NCBI RefSeq assembly: GCF_902686445.1
Contig: NC_062232.1
Location: 93,358,932 to 93,422,931, forward strand
Length of the DNA: 64,000 bases
Reading direction: 5' to 3'
DNA from: Sciurus carolinensis
Lineage: Eukaryota > Chordata > Mammalia > Rodentia > Sciuridae
Shown here: piece after piece, positions 23,363-35,455 of the stretch
Layout of the letters: every line of letters starts with the position of its first letter
Numbering within the stretch: the first letter of the stretch is position 1
Made by a program: the position numbers and the translations under genes
Notes under the pieces: generated by a model
Database searches by the model: none
Seen by the model: the letters and a program-made list of their open reading frames with translations, nothing else
Told to the model about the DNA's origin: nothing

Positions 23363-23489
23363 TATATTCCTTCTAGCTGAAATTGCTCTCTACCCTGTCT
23401 TCTTTGAACTCCTATATGCTCACTGACTAAGGTGCTCTAGTTCTAAATGCTGGGTAATGAGTGTCTTTTCCTCTCTAATTGTTTCATTT

Positions 23490-23590
23490 TTCTTTAAGAA
23501 ATAAGTTCTTTTAGGGAACAGTGGCACATTCTTCATTTATATGTTCCTGGTAATCAGCCTAGCACTGGCATTAACAATTTTTAAAAAATT
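23490..23590 (+). mobile_element. L2 3' end, plus orientation
   Basis: A decayed L2 terminus: 'gggaacagtggcac', 'cattcttcatttatatgttc', 'cagcctagcactggca'. Confidence 0.5.
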
Positions 23591-23808
23591 TATTAGATAC
23601 TATTTATTGAAAATATACCAGGTTTGAAAGTAAGCTTTTTGTATGGTAAAGTCACATCATTATAATTCATATAATCAAACTTTGCTATTAACCTAGATTT
23701 TAACACTTCAACAAACTTAACTACCCTTACCAAAACACCCACCTCATTCAGTAAATATTTGTATGAGTTGAACCATACCAAAGTGCTCTCATTTTTGACC
23801 CGTCAAAC

Positions 23809-23879
23809 TGTCAATATATATTTTTATTTGGTTTTGAAAAAAATGTCAATTTCTATTTTTATTTGGTTTTTAAAAAAAC
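23809..23879. repeat. Tandem duplication of a ~35-bp unit
   Basis: Two adjacent copies (23809-23843 and 23844-23879), each beginning 'tgtcaat' and containing 'tatttttatttggttttt' or a one-base variant followed by an A-run. Slippage at an AT-rich site explains it. Confidence 0.75.
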
Positions 23880-25572
23880 TTACCATGCAAAGGGTAGTCT
23901 GTTTATAAGCCACCCTCATCCCAGCCTCCTACACTTATCTTCTGTCTATTGTTTGCTTGTTATTGTTGATCACTCCAGGAATGATGAACTGAGTCCTGTT
24001 ATTCTCAATCAGCAAGTATAGGTTTTCTGGTGGTCACCCGTCAGAACTCTAAGGACACGCTAGACACTATTCATTGAGTGCAATCCTTGGACTGTAGAGA
24101 GTTCTTACTGAACTCTTCTTTCCATCACTAAAACAGCTTATACACCTCTCCTGGGACTGCTTGTCACATTATTGTGTTAAACTGCTTCTTGACCTAGATC
24201 CTCAGTTCCTGTGCTCAGTCCAATTTTGTTTCCCAACTATTTGTTTATCTCTGCCTTAAATTCCTGACCCAGATCTATGTTCGTACACTATGACTCTATG
24301 TTGTCCTCTTGCTTACATTTAGCTTTCTGGGCATTGATCCTTGATTTGTAACTCTACCTATATCAGAACTTCAATTAATCTGGACCTGTCTGAGTATTGC
24401 CCTCAGCCACATACTAGAATTGGAATCTTTGACTATGGCCTTTCTCTTTCATCTGATCCCTTGACTAGTGTTATCCTTATGACTTACTTTGGTGAATCAG
24501 GTCCCCCCAATGGGCCTTTAGTCAGATTATTAGCCACAGGCACACCAGTTCAATTTGGTCATAGGTTCTGATTCTTCTTAACTTGTCTTACTTTTTAAGG
24601 AGTATTGACCTGAGAATGACAGTTGTTTTAAAGTAAGACAGTTTTGTAAAGTTTTCAATATAACATTTTGTATAAAGATATTTAATTAAATATAGAAAAA
24701 GTCAAGATCCAAAATCACATGTACAGCATTTTTCTGTTTAAAAAATGTGTGTAGCACATGCACACACACACACTTGCATAGAAAAAAATTGAACAACTAT
24801 TTATAAAAATGTTGACAGAGGTCTTAATGGGGTGATCAGTTAATTTTCCTTTTTTCTCTGTTTTCCAAATAATCTATTGTGAGTATATTGTTTTTGTAAT
24901 AAAATGTTATTTTTAAACAAAAATTTCTAATAAGAATTATAGCTATAATCATAATCTTAGATGTTCCATCACTGTGGTCAAAGACATAGTCCCCCTATCT
25001 ATAATCTCCTTTTGTTGCCCAGCATGCATCAGCCTATGAATCTCTTCAACTTCTTCTGTGAGTACATTTTTTCCCCTGAGACAGTGGCAAGGAGCCAATG
25101 AATGATGATGGAAGGATATACAGAAAGCGGGAAAATGTAGCAATGGAGTCAAATGCTATTTTTTCTGTGGAAACAGGGTGACACTGTTGTGACCCCCTCT
25201 TCTAATGGAAGGAGAAATGTGACATTAAAGTGCTTAATATTAGAGCCTTAAGAATACCTGTGGTTCAGGGGGTGAAAATATCTCCCTAAAATATGAAATA
25301 GATTGGTATCCTGTCTTAAGCAGCAGACATCATTCATTTGGCAAGCACAGTAAAAAGTGGGCTTAATGAACACTATTTATATGTGAAAAAAATCTGAAAT
25401 ATGCTTTCAAGAGGTCCTATAGGGAGAAACTATAGTCAGGAGACACAAGACATAAACCCATGTAAGGGTCATATACTAGAAGTAGCCAGCAAGGCATAAT
25501 GGAAGTCAAAATGCTTTGTGAGCATGAGAAACTATACAGACTCAAGGGAGTTGCTACTAGTATTTTTAAGTA
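23880..25572. other. Unassigned 1.7-kb interval
   Basis: No repeat family or gene recognised. A short (CA)n tract is near 24760. A 76-codon plus frame at 24341-24571 has no recognisable features. Confidence 0.4.
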
Positions 25573-25740
25573 CAGTGGTTCTTACAAACTTCAGTGGACA
25601 CCTGGAAGGTGGGAAACATTCAGGTTCCCAGACTTCTTTCTCAGAAATTACTCTTCAGAAGGGTTGAAGTGAAATGCAGCAGCCTATATTTGGGTGATAT
25701 CTGTGCTTGTGATCTGAGGACTACACTCAGAGAAACAGTG
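25573..25740 (+). mobile_element. MER5-like hAT MITE, nearly complete
   Basis: It has inverted ends, cagtggttct at the left and agaaacagtg at the right. The body keeps decayed MER5 wording, including a 'ggactacactcagagaaac' end. Length 168 bp fits a MER5A/B element. Confidence 0.75.
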
Positions 25741-25741
25741 G

Positions 25742-25995
25742 TATAGTAGTTAAAAACCTGGAAGCTAGAGACAGATAAAAACATACTTGAGTCCTGTCTC
25801 AGTCATATACTAGTTATGTGACTTTGAACAAGTTACTTAAATGCTCTGACCTTGTTTCTTCATCTTCAAATAGGAATAAAAAGGACCTACCTCATAGGGA
25901 TATGATGAAGACTGAGATAATTCATGAAAAACATCAATTACAAAAAAGCACTCGGCAAATTTTTACTATCACAACCACGATTATCATCATCGAAG
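25742..25995 (-). mobile_element. MIR SINE, antisense, nearly full length
   Basis: Plus-strand reading gives the complement of MIR in order: 'gtgactttgaacaagttac', 'tgctctgaccttgtttcttc', 'cctacctcatagggatatg', 'aagcactcggcaaat', and a 'attatcatcatc' end. It directly follows the MER5-like element. Confidence 0.9.
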
Positions 25996-27026
25996 AATAT
26001 GCTCCCTGTCAACAAGGTGGCAAATATGTTGTATGTTTTAGGAAATGGAGGAGGGGAAAGGTCACTTCTTCATTCCAGAAAGGTCAAGAAATTCTTCACC
26101 AGGAAGGAGTAACTTGAACTGAGATTGGAAAGGATAGGAAAGATTTGGCCAAATGAGGATAAGAGAAAATACACAAGGAGAGTGTAGAAGTCAGACTTGG
26201 CCTACTCCCTAGATTTTCCAAGGCTTATGTTTGGAGAACATGGTCCAGATCATTCTAGACACTGTTAAAGAAAAACCTTTGGTAAATCTGCAACTGGGGT
26301 AAGAAGGAGAATAAATATTCTGAGTTCTTCTAACTCCTTTGACAGGAATTGTCTGTAGGACAAATTGTAATATTTAGGAAGGACTGAAAATAAAATTCTG
26401 TGCTATGTAACTGGGTGGCTCACTACTCATCAAATAAAAAGCCACAGCATCTGACCTCCATTGAGATAGCTCCAACCTAATGGAAGAACTGACTCCTGGC
26501 TGTTCTGCTAACCTGCTGCAAGACTTTTGGACAGCTCCTCAACCATTCTTCAAACTATTTCCTCAACTTCATGCTGTCTCTAATATTTTTCATAACTTTG
26601 TACTTTTGAGTTCACAGGATTGGCATCCAAGAGATTCTTTCCTCCCCTAATTACTTCCCCACAATTAAGGTAATTGTGGCAGCAATCCCTTTGTTCACAC
26701 AGCTCATGAATTAAATTCTAAGCCAAATATTTTATGTGATATACAGATAGGAACAAGAAAATGTTTTCAGACATTTACTTTTGATCAAGCTATAACTTTC
26801 TTGCATTCTAAATATGATGTTACAGAGAAGATATAAATAATCAATGCCTAGGGACATTTGGTATGTACTTGATATTAACCAGGTTTTAAAAATCCTGACT
26901 TTGTTTTTATTAAATCATTCTCTAATTATACATGAATTCACAATTAATTCAGGTGCTAGGATTTTGTTAGTTGATTCCTGGTTGAATCATTTAGCAGTTC
27001 AAGTTTCTCTTCCTTATCTTTATGAT
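25996..27026. other. Mostly unassigned; possible L2 trace near 26050-26210
   Basis: Antisense L2-like wording ('gaagtaacttgaactgag' type, 'aaaggataggaaagatttgg') is suggestive only. A 99-codon plus frame at 25818-26117 runs mostly through the MIR and is not a gene. Confidence 0.35.
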
Positions 27027-27485
27027 ATTATGATTTGTATATGAAGTGTCCCCCAAAAGCTCAGGTGAGACAATACAGGGATGTTCAGAGGTGAAATGAT
27101 TAGATTATGAGAGTTGCAACCTCATCAGCAGGTTAATCCATTTGATGGAGTAATAATTTGAATGGATAACTGGGTGGAAATGGTAGGCAGGTATGGTGTG
27201 ACTGGAGGATGTAGATCACTAAAGACATGCCCTCAGAGCTCATATCTTATCCCCCTGACTACTACTTCTCTCTTTGTCTATGCTTTCTGGCCACCATGAA
27301 CTGAGTAGCTTTCCTCTACCATGCCTTCAGTCATGATGTTGTGTGCATCACCTCAGGCCCAGAGCAATGGAGTTACCCAACTGCAGACTAAGCCCCTGAA
27401 ACTGTGAGCCAAAATAAACTGTTCCTCTTCTAAGTTGTTATTATCAGACTTTTTGGTCATAGTGATGAAAGGCTGAATAACACAC
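27027..27485 (+). mobile_element. Solo MaLR-like LTR (copy C), plus orientation
   Basis: Same family as copy A: 'tgaagtgtcccccaaaagct', 'gaggtgaaatgattagatta', 'gccaaaataaactgttcctc', ending near 'gaaaggctgaataacaca'. Ends were not fixed by a clear target duplication. Confidence 0.8.
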
Positions 27486-28300
27486 ATGATGAATGATATG
27501 ATCACTACACTCTGATGTGTACAAAGTCACAGCCAGATAGTAGGAATAAGGTCTAGTATTCCCAAACACGGTTAGGATGTTAAAAGTCAAAAGTATTCTA
27601 TCATATAATTCAAAATAGGTAGAAGACAGTATTTGAATATTCTCATCACAAAGAAATGATAAATATTTTGAGATGATGGATAACATCCTGAGTTGATTAC
27701 ACAATATATGTTTATTGAAATATTACATTGAACCTCAATTATTATCTGTACAATTATTATCTGTCCACTAAAAGATGAATTAAAGGAATAACCGTAGTTA
27801 TTCCTTTAAGTGTTTTAGTGTTCTATATCCATTAGGTAGTCTCTGGTATTCCTTTAGTCTCCTTTTCTCCTTTCCCCCCCAAAACAAAACACAAAAATTA
27901 GCAAATAAATAAACAACTAAGACATGACAGAGAAAGAATGAGCCAAATAACGGTATCTCTTCAATAGTAACATAAACCTACCATGACTTGATGGTTACCA
28001 TCAAAAAGTTGTACTTATATACTCTTCAGATAGATCTGACATTTGAATATACTATGTTTCTTGATACTGTCCTAAAGGTAATCCCATAAAGCAAAATCCT
28101 ATCTGCACATATGCCAAATTCTGATTGTGTTGTTGCCATTTTATCTGTTTGATCCTGGATGGAAACCTAGCAACAAGTGGTTAAAGGTGATTAGAAGTGA
28201 AATGAAGTTGATACCCTGAATAGATAGTATGGTAGACACTATGGGAGATACTAGGAGGAGAGATAAGAACTCTATGTTATGTTTCATTATGACTGTTTTA
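27486..28300. other. Unassigned interval with a perfect hairpin
   Basis: No gene or repeat family recognised. Contains the inverted repeat at 27780-27809, listed separately. Confidence 0.4.
27780..27809. repeat. Perfect 13-bp inverted repeat with 4-nt loop
   Basis: Left arm ttaaaggaataac (27780-27792), loop cgta, right arm gttattcctttaa (27797-27809). The arms pair without mismatch and could extrude as a hairpin in DNA or RNA. I know no family for it. Confidence 0.9.
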
Positions 28301-28306
28301 TATATG

Positions 28307-28359
<53 letters not shown>
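28301..28359. repeat. Compound (TA)n(TG)n microsatellite
   Basis: A short TATA-type run (28301-28316) continues into about 21 TG units (28317-28359). Alternating purine-pyrimidine sequence of this length can adopt left-handed DNA. Confidence 0.96.
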
Positions 28360-28362
<3 letters not shown>

Positions 28363-28404
28363 AAACACATGTAAAATTGCTGCCAGATTCTTTTATTAGG
28401 AATA

Positions 28405-28600
28405 CAAATAATTTACTTCTTTAATCCTTACAGTAATCCAATTAGTGTACTATTATAGCTCCATTTTAGAAATGAAGAAACTGAGACATAGGTCAGTTGA
28501 ACTACTTGCTCAAGGTAACAACGAGAAGGTACTAACACTGAGATTTAGACACATGAATTCTGACACCAGAGTTCATGCTCTTGAATACTATACTACATAA
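28405..28600 (+). mobile_element. MIR SINE, plus orientation
   Basis: 'taatccttacagtaatcc', 'ctattatagctccattttag', 'aatgaagaaactgagacata' and 'acttgctcaaggtaac' follow MIR order. Confidence 0.88.
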
Positions 28601-29139
28601 AAAAGTAATTATATTCTGTTGAAACATTTATACACAATGAATTGTAAAGTATGTGTAATCTGTTTTGCTATCCCCTTGCAATTTTACCTACTTAGAGAAG
28701 GAGTGTGAGTCCCTCTGTTCTGTGTGTCTCATGTTATTCTCACCTTCCTTTGACTTTTGTGATTGTCTAATCAAAAAGAGGTTTTGATGTCCTGTGAGGT
28801 GGAAATTCACCAGTAAAGGGACTCAACAAAGAATAGAAGATCATGTCTTAGAGTTGAAGCTAAAAATATTTCCATGACTCTGGCTAATACCTCTGTGGAA
28901 TCTGTGTGCAACTGTAGAATTGTTCCATACCCACCATGAACTAAGTTTTATCTCTTTACCAGGACAGTAGACTAAAGTATGCATAGTTTTGCTACCAGAA
29001 GTCTACCGATGCCAAGAAGGTAGCATGAATAGAAGAATTATTTGAGAAATCATTGGCTATTAGCCTTTTGAGGGCATACAGTGCCTTGGTAGGTACTTCA
29101 GTATTATTGGATGGGATGTAGACTGGAGAAAGGCTGTTG
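28601..29139. other. Unassigned sequence
   Basis: No gene or repeat recognised. Confidence 0.4.
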
Positions 29140-29350
29140 CTTGTGTTTGAATCTTGGATCTAGTATATACAGTCTTCATGACAGTGGATCATTTGCATAG
29201 CCCCTCTTTGCCTCTGGTTTCTCAACAGTACAATGGTGATGGCAATACCATCACTGAACCTATGTCATTGGTTCATTATGAAGATCAAATGCATTAATAT
29301 TTGTAAATTTTGTGTGCATATCACATAATCAGTGCCATATGTTTATTAAA
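29140..29350 (-). mobile_element. MIR SINE, antisense
   Basis: Plus-strand order 'tttgaatcttggatctag', 'ctttgcctctggtttctc', 'acagtacaatggtgatgg', 'atgaagatcaaatgcatta' and a closing 'cagtgcc' matches the MIR complement. Confidence 0.8.
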
Positions 29351-29781
29351 ATAGAAGCATGGTCCTGTAAAGTTGGTTTGTGCAGTGTTTATCAATTTTT
29401 GCTCAGTACTTAAAAAGTTGTGTTCATTCATTGATATAAATGAAAATCTTTGTATTTGTCCAATATTGCAAAAGAAATTTAGTGTTTTAAAGAGGGGAAC
29501 TTTTGCCATAGCACTTTCTTCTTTCAATGGCAATGGATGATTTGAACATAATAGCATTTTACTCCATTAACTACTGTAGTTAGAAAACTATCTTTTATTC
29601 ATCTTCCAGTTATAAGTCCAACCTTGTGTCAGAACAAAAGTGACATAATAAGTGTGAAAGAACTTAACTTTAAAAGTTAAGAGGTCCTTAAATTTTCCTG
29701 CTAAACCATCTTTGAGCTTCATTTTTTGGGACAATTTTCAAGGATATTTTACCCAGAACTGAGAATGTAAGCTTCTAAGAC

Positions 29782-29782
<1 letters not shown>
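29351..29782. other. Unassigned sequence
   Basis: No gene or repeat recognised. Confidence 0.4.

Positions 29783-29818
<36 letters not shown>
29783..29818. repeat. (GAT)12 microsatellite
   Basis: Twelve uninterrupted GAT triplets. The plus frame that begins here reads a run of Met codons and is an artefact of the repeat. Confidence 0.97.
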
Positions 29819-29844
29819 ACAAATACTTAACCCCTTCTGCCTCC

Positions 29845-29960
29845 TTAGATGTGCCAGGAACTGTGCTAATGCTTCACATTACATTATTTCATGCAAGTGT
29901 TTCTTGGGTGCTGTTACTTTTGCTGTTTCATCTCTGAAAACTGGTTTGTGCCTTTTATTC
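29845..29960 (+). mobile_element. MIR fragment, plus orientation
   Basis: 'tgtgccaggaactgtgctaa' followed by 'cacattacattatttcatg' is the 5' half of MIR; the rest is decayed. Confidence 0.65.
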
Positions 29961-30714
29961 ACCTGAGAGGAAATAACTAAGACTGCACAAGAGAAAATAA
30001 ATTTGAGTTTTACTTTTCTGACAGTGGAGGGAAAAACTATTTACCTCCCCCTTCTCTACTTCTAAGCTATTTTAAAAGGCTTTGAATTATTATTAATTTC
30101 TTATGTAACTTTGGCAGAGTAGGCATTTTTAATGACAACAACATCATTTTAATGATACAAAAAAGCATCCTCCTCAAAGAAATGGAAGTGAGGCTGAGAA
30201 GAGAAAGAACAAAAGGAAGGGAGGGAGAAAGGAGTAATGAGGAAGTGAAGACAACTCTGTACCTAGATGATTAGAATCATAAGCTAGAAAATAATATCAA
30301 TATTTAGGACATTTGTATTTTCTTTCTCATTTTGAGTTAGAAAGAGAGCAGGGAAATAAAAGAGTGAGTAAGCTTGGGAGCCAAAGAGAAATACTAAAAC
30401 CATTCATGCTCCTTTTGGGGTCCTTGCTACTTCTCCAAGAGCTGAGCTATTGGGGAATCCTTTATACATTAAACTTTCTTGTTATTTTCAAAGTTCCTCT
30501 TTTGCCATCTCAGAAAATAATTAAAGAGAGAAAGTGGGCAAGATGTAGCCAGAACTCCATGATGTTTAGTTTTCTCCATTCTGTCATGGGAACATACTAG
30601 GGATTAATTTGGTATTTTTCTGTTAGACTGGAAGATAACTTTAAGTTAGTTGGTGAACCTAAATTCCACAGAAGGTGCCTGCCTGCTTTGACCAGGTGAT
30701 CTAATTGTTCCATG
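29961..30714. other. Unassigned sequence
   Basis: A 95-codon plus frame (30313-30600) is open but has no recognisable domain; chance is the simplest reading. No repeat recognised. Confidence 0.4.
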
Positions 30715-31167
30715 TGTTATAGTCTGCAGGTGAGGTGTCCCCCAAAAGCTTATGCGTCAGACAATGCAAGAAGGTTTAGAGGTCAAATGATTGCATTATG
30801 AAAGCCTTAACACAATCAGTGAATCAATCTACTGATAGGGACTAATTGAGTTGTAACTGAAGTCAGATAGGGTGTGGCAGGAGGATGTGGGTCCCTGGGG
30901 ACGAACTGTTTGGGTTTATATTTTGTCCTTGTTGAGCAGAGTTCTCTCTCTCCTTCCTGTTGGTCCTGTCTTAAGCCTCTTCCCTCTGTCACACTCTTCC
31001 ACCATGATGTTGTCCATTACCTTGAGCCCCAAGGAATGGATTTGGCTGTCTGTGGACCAAATCTATGGGACTTCTGAAACTATGAACCCCAAAATAAACT
31101 TTTCCTCCTTTAAAATTATCCTTGTCAGGTCTTTTGTTCATGGCAGTGAAAAAAACTGACTAAAACA
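30715..31167 (+). mobile_element. Solo MaLR-like LTR (copy D), plus orientation
   Basis: 453 bp from TG to CA, same family as copy A: 'aggtgaggtgtcccccaaaa', 'gtgtggcaggaggatgtggg', 'ccccaaaataaacttttcct', 'aactgactaaaaca'. Flanking 5-mers are ccatg (30710-30714) and caatg (31168-31172), a target duplication with one mismatch. Confidence 0.9.
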
Positions 31168-32984
31168 CAATGCATCTCTAGTTTTCTTTTCTTTTTTTTT
31201 TTTTATCCATGGCAGAAACATTTTGGTCTGCTTATTCTGTATGGCTGGAGAACAGACCAGGAGCAGAATAAAACCACATTTTAGGACACTCGTTTTCAGA
31301 CTGTTTAAATTTACCTCATGCAGGACAATGAGAATCATCTGTTCTCCCTTGAATCTCAGGCATAATCCCCTAAACCATTTACAACTATCTGGGAAGAAGC
31401 CCATAAAATGAGGAGTGGATCTCATGTTGATGTTACCACAGTAGCCTTCTGAATACACGCAGAGTTCATTTATTGATATGCAGAGTACTCATTGATGTGT
31501 ACACAGAGTGTAATTAAGATGATAATTTAAACATTGTTATAAACAGTTGTGGGGGAGATCTTCTCTAGCTCCATGCACAAGTAAGCCAGTCCACAGATTT
31601 CAGTCTCCAAACTGAGTCAAGGAATTGAGGCATAGCAGACAGTTATTTTATGCTCAAAATTCATGCTATGGTTCAACCCACGGTCTTCTGCTTTTCACTG
31701 TATTTCTTCTTATCCAGATAAATTTATAACTAACCATCCTTATTCCTTGGCCTAGTGCTAGGATTGGGTCAATTAGCTACAGTAGAATCCCACTCAGGCT
31801 AGTTCAAATCACAAAGATGGGATGTATGAGAAAGATCAAAGGAGAAGGGAAGGCTCTAATAGACATGAAGGAAATATGTTGTATATAGAAAATAAGAAGG
31901 CAGTTATCTCTTCCATTTGTTTAAAGTGTGTGTGTACTACACAGTCTCCTCTTTATATACTTGTGTTCTATTCTGGTTTCTCTGTACAGAGTAGCTCTTT
32001 CCATTAATTCATGTTATCTTTGTTTTCCTGTAGTTTTGGCTTATAAGTGATTAACTTGGCATGGCATCAACCCTGGCCCAACTGTAGGTGACTTTATAAC
32101 TAATTCATTCAGCCGTTATAGTCAAATGATTATTTCAGCATTGCTTTATAGATTTGTAACTCCTGGGTCATGTGTCCATCCTAACCTGAACCTGACCATT
32201 TTCCTTTTTCAAGGACTAAGATTATGTGAATGATTTCAAAGGAGGCTTTGACTAGGTGGAAACTCATATCTACTATATGTGTCATCTGTGACTATGTGAG
32301 AAATAAAAGGTTGCATAGTTTGGTGACAGAGTACCCAGTTCAAACAAGTTAATCAAGAATGGTGAATATATCAAATCACATAGTTTCAGGAGTATGACTG
32401 ACTGGAGCAAAAAATTTAAATGATATCCTTAGGAATCTCTGTCTCTCAGCTCTGCTTTCCTTTGTGCTGAAAGCCATTCCCTGCGAAGTAATAGAGAAGA
32501 AATTCTGGATTTCTAAACTTACATTCTACTAGCTTAACAAATCTAACAAAAATAGGTTCCTTGTCTGTAAAACTCCCGTAAGTGTCCCCAAATTTTATTT
32601 TATTCAACTGATTGGATCATCTGCTTACTCCCAAGATAATCACTGTGGCCAGGAAGATATTGTACTATTACTGACCAATCTTGGGTCATTTGCCCATTTC
32701 TAGAAATGGGACAAGTAATTAAACCAAAAGGAAGAGGTGGGCTCTTTAACCAGAAAAGAGAATGGTGGGTAAATATAAAAATTGCATATATCCTCTTCAA
32801 TATCATAAAGAGAATCATACTCATGTCTCAACTTCATTTACAGTCATTTGATAGTCAAGCTGAAATCTACCTTGAGGGGAGTAGGCAGATTAAAACACAG
32901 AGAATGTTGCATTCATAGCAATTTTTCTAATATTTTATCTATATAAGGAGCTTATATGTGGCTGTACAAACAATGCTGATATAA
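31168..32984. other. Unassigned 1.8-kb interval
   Basis: Begins with a T-rich run near 31187-31205. Words near 32160-32220 and 32640-32700 ('tcctgggtcatgtgtcca', 'aatcactgtggccagg') recall a dispersed mammalian repeat whose family I cannot name. No gene recognised. Confidence 0.35.
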
Positions 32985-33085
32985 TCAGAGTGTGGTGTTT
33001 GGATGCTAACTCTGTGGGCTAATCAATTTCCCTCTGGATCTCAGTTTGCCCATGTGTTAATTAACATGGTAATACCAGATAGACT
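32985..33085 (-). mobile_element. MIR fragment, antisense
   Basis: 'ggtgtttggatgctaactct', then 'ctggatctcagtttgcccat', matches the complement of the MIR core. Confidence 0.55.
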
Positions 33086-35139
33086 TGCTAAAAGTCTTTC
33101 AAATAGTGACATAACCTAACCTCAGGTACTCAGATTGCTACCACTAGGAAGAATTTAGGACAAGCATTTTAATATGAACTGATCTTTTTGTCCAGGATTA
33201 TCAAAATAAGAGATGCAATTAGATTTTATTTATAAAATCAATACTACTCATATGCCATAAACATAGGCCTTGTGGTTAAAACTATTTTCTTTGTAGTTAT
33301 GGAATGAGTTTCTACTTATTTATACAAACTCACTTGCAACAAATCTTAGAATACATCTGTAAAATAGCTGATCACACGTAAGTGGGAGATATAACATGTT
33401 CAAAGACAACTGGCCCATTTTGTGGGAAGAAACATGATAGAACTAGTTTATCCATTAGCAGTCTATGTTTAACTATTGAAAATCCACATCAAATTAATTT
33501 GTATAATAAAGGGAATGTAGGATGCTCATAGAGATTAAAATTCAGGGCTAAAAATGTTTTATCTCACAGTTCAATGTCATGATAACATAATCCCTCTACA
33601 TTCTTCTGCACTGACTCTGTAGTACTGACTTCATCTTTATATTTCACTTGGTGGATGCTTGGCAGCTTTAACCTCTCCTGCCTTATGGTAGTAAAATGGC
33701 TGCAGCAATTTCACGCTTCTCATTCTCCCTATACCATATAAGGTAAGATAGAATTTCTTCCACTAGTTTCTGCATTAGTCTGATAGACTCTTCATCACTG
33801 TCATGAATTGGGTCAAGTGCTCATTAGTAAACTAATCACTTTTGCCAGGGCAGTGAGATTTGCTGATTCATTTAGGTCAATCATTGCCCATATCTGGTTT
33901 TAGGGAGTGGAATTGATCCCATCCATACAACATAAACTGAAAGTCAAAGAAGAATGAATTATTCCAAGAGTAATCAATGCATCATTGCTGGAGAAAGGGC
34001 ATATGACTGCTAGAGAGAAAAACAACAAATGCTTATTTTTAGCTAATATAAACAGTAAGTTTACAATATGTCAAACCTTTAGAATTATACCTGTTACTTA
34101 AATATAAGAAATGTTTTATTTTTCTACAAAGATGACTAGACAGAGGAAATCTGTTAATAAGCAATAACCAGGATTCGAAGGGGTATTAATAGGAAATAGC
34201 TTTATTTTCACCCCTTACTTGTCCCACAATGACCCCTAAGAAGATTGTGGGGCTCGTCAGGTACTTTGAGTTATAAGGGTAGCTTCATTTGGGACATTGA
34301 CGTTTTGTAGTTTATTAAAAATCCAACCAATATAAATTAAAGCTTTTTTCACAAGTTCTCCCCTTCTAATTCCAGGATCTGCAGTCAGGAAGGAGATAAT
34401 CTCTCTCATCTATTACTTCTGGTTCTTACACTCCTTGTTCTTCCATCCCCCTATCGTTTTGGACTAATAAGCAAGCTTTTTTTTTTTTTTTAACTTAATT
34501 GGTGCTTCTGGCAATTCCTATTAGCTAACCCTGGCTGCCCATTGTGATAAGCACTGAAATCCTGGCTTTTTAAATGAAGCCTGTTTATGGGTTCTCTGAA
34601 GTCACTTTCTCAGGTGCTACAATAGAGCACAGTGTCCTGATGCAGGCAATATATACTGCCCCTACCAGAACTAATGCACAGTTTGAAAGCAACAATTTTT
34701 CAAATGGGAGTGGTAATTTACTAAATCAGAGTGAATTTCTTGTAGGAATATGGAAAGGCCCTGAGGCTCTTTTATACACTTAATGCAGAATAATCATAAT
34801 AGTAGCAATTGCAAGAAAGAAATATTGGTTATGTAAGCATACTGTTTTGGCTCTATTTTCACACAAGCTGTATACAGTAAGCCTTTCTTGTCTGAACCTC
34901 ACTGTCTGAACATCATTCTTTCATCTTTCAGATTTCCCATCCCTCACTCACTGATTATCCTTTTATAGATACAGGTCTACTACTGATTCGTTTTCTCCTT
35001 TAACCTCTTTGAATACTGACTCCACCTTCATCCCCTTAATGTCCTTTTTAATCAAGTTGTGGATTGGGAACTAGCATCCTCTGAAGTTCCAGGTTCGTCC
35101 CTATTTCCTTGTTTCAGGTCTCAGGTGTTAGATGCTGCT
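33086..35139. other. Unassigned 2-kb interval
   Basis: No convincing gene or repeat. Contains a T-run near 34475-34490. A 69-codon plus frame (34574-34783) has no recognisable feature. Confidence 0.4.
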
Positions 35140-35455
35140 TAGGGACTCAGTATAAAAACCAAAGGCCAAATGTTCTCTCTGACAAGTGATGCCAATCCAA
35201 AACATGGGAGGGTGGGAGGGTAAGAATGGAAGTTCATTGGATTAGACAAAGGGCAATGAAGGGAAGGGAGGGGAAGGGGATAGAAAAGACAGTAGAATGA
35301 ATGGGACATAACTTTCTTATGTTCATACATGAATAAATGACCAGTGTAACTCCACATCATGTACAACCACAAGAATGGAAAGTTATACTCCAAGTATGTA
35401 TGATATGTCAAAATACACTCTATTGTCATGTATATCTAAAAACAAGTAAAAAGGA
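35140..35455 (+). mobile_element. L1 3' UTR with G-quadruplex motifs, plus orientation
   Basis: Layout of the squirrel-type L1 3' end: a G-rich block, then 'atgttcatacatgaataaat', 'actccacatcatgtacaacc', 'aatggaaagttatactcc', 'tatgatatgtcaaaatacac' and an A-rich end. Two motifs fit G3+N1-7 repeated four times: 35206-35220 and 35261-35279. The element is truncated before ORF2. The antisense 96-codon frame here is not a gene. Confidence 0.8.

Noticed and set aside
29784..29966. Frame starting with eleven methionines
   Set aside because: Translation of a GAT/ATG microsatellite followed by MIR sequence.
34475..34546. T-run with nearby 'ataagca' words as a minus-strand retrocopy
   Set aside because: No poly(A) signal complement beside the T-run, and the direct repeat is only about seven bases.
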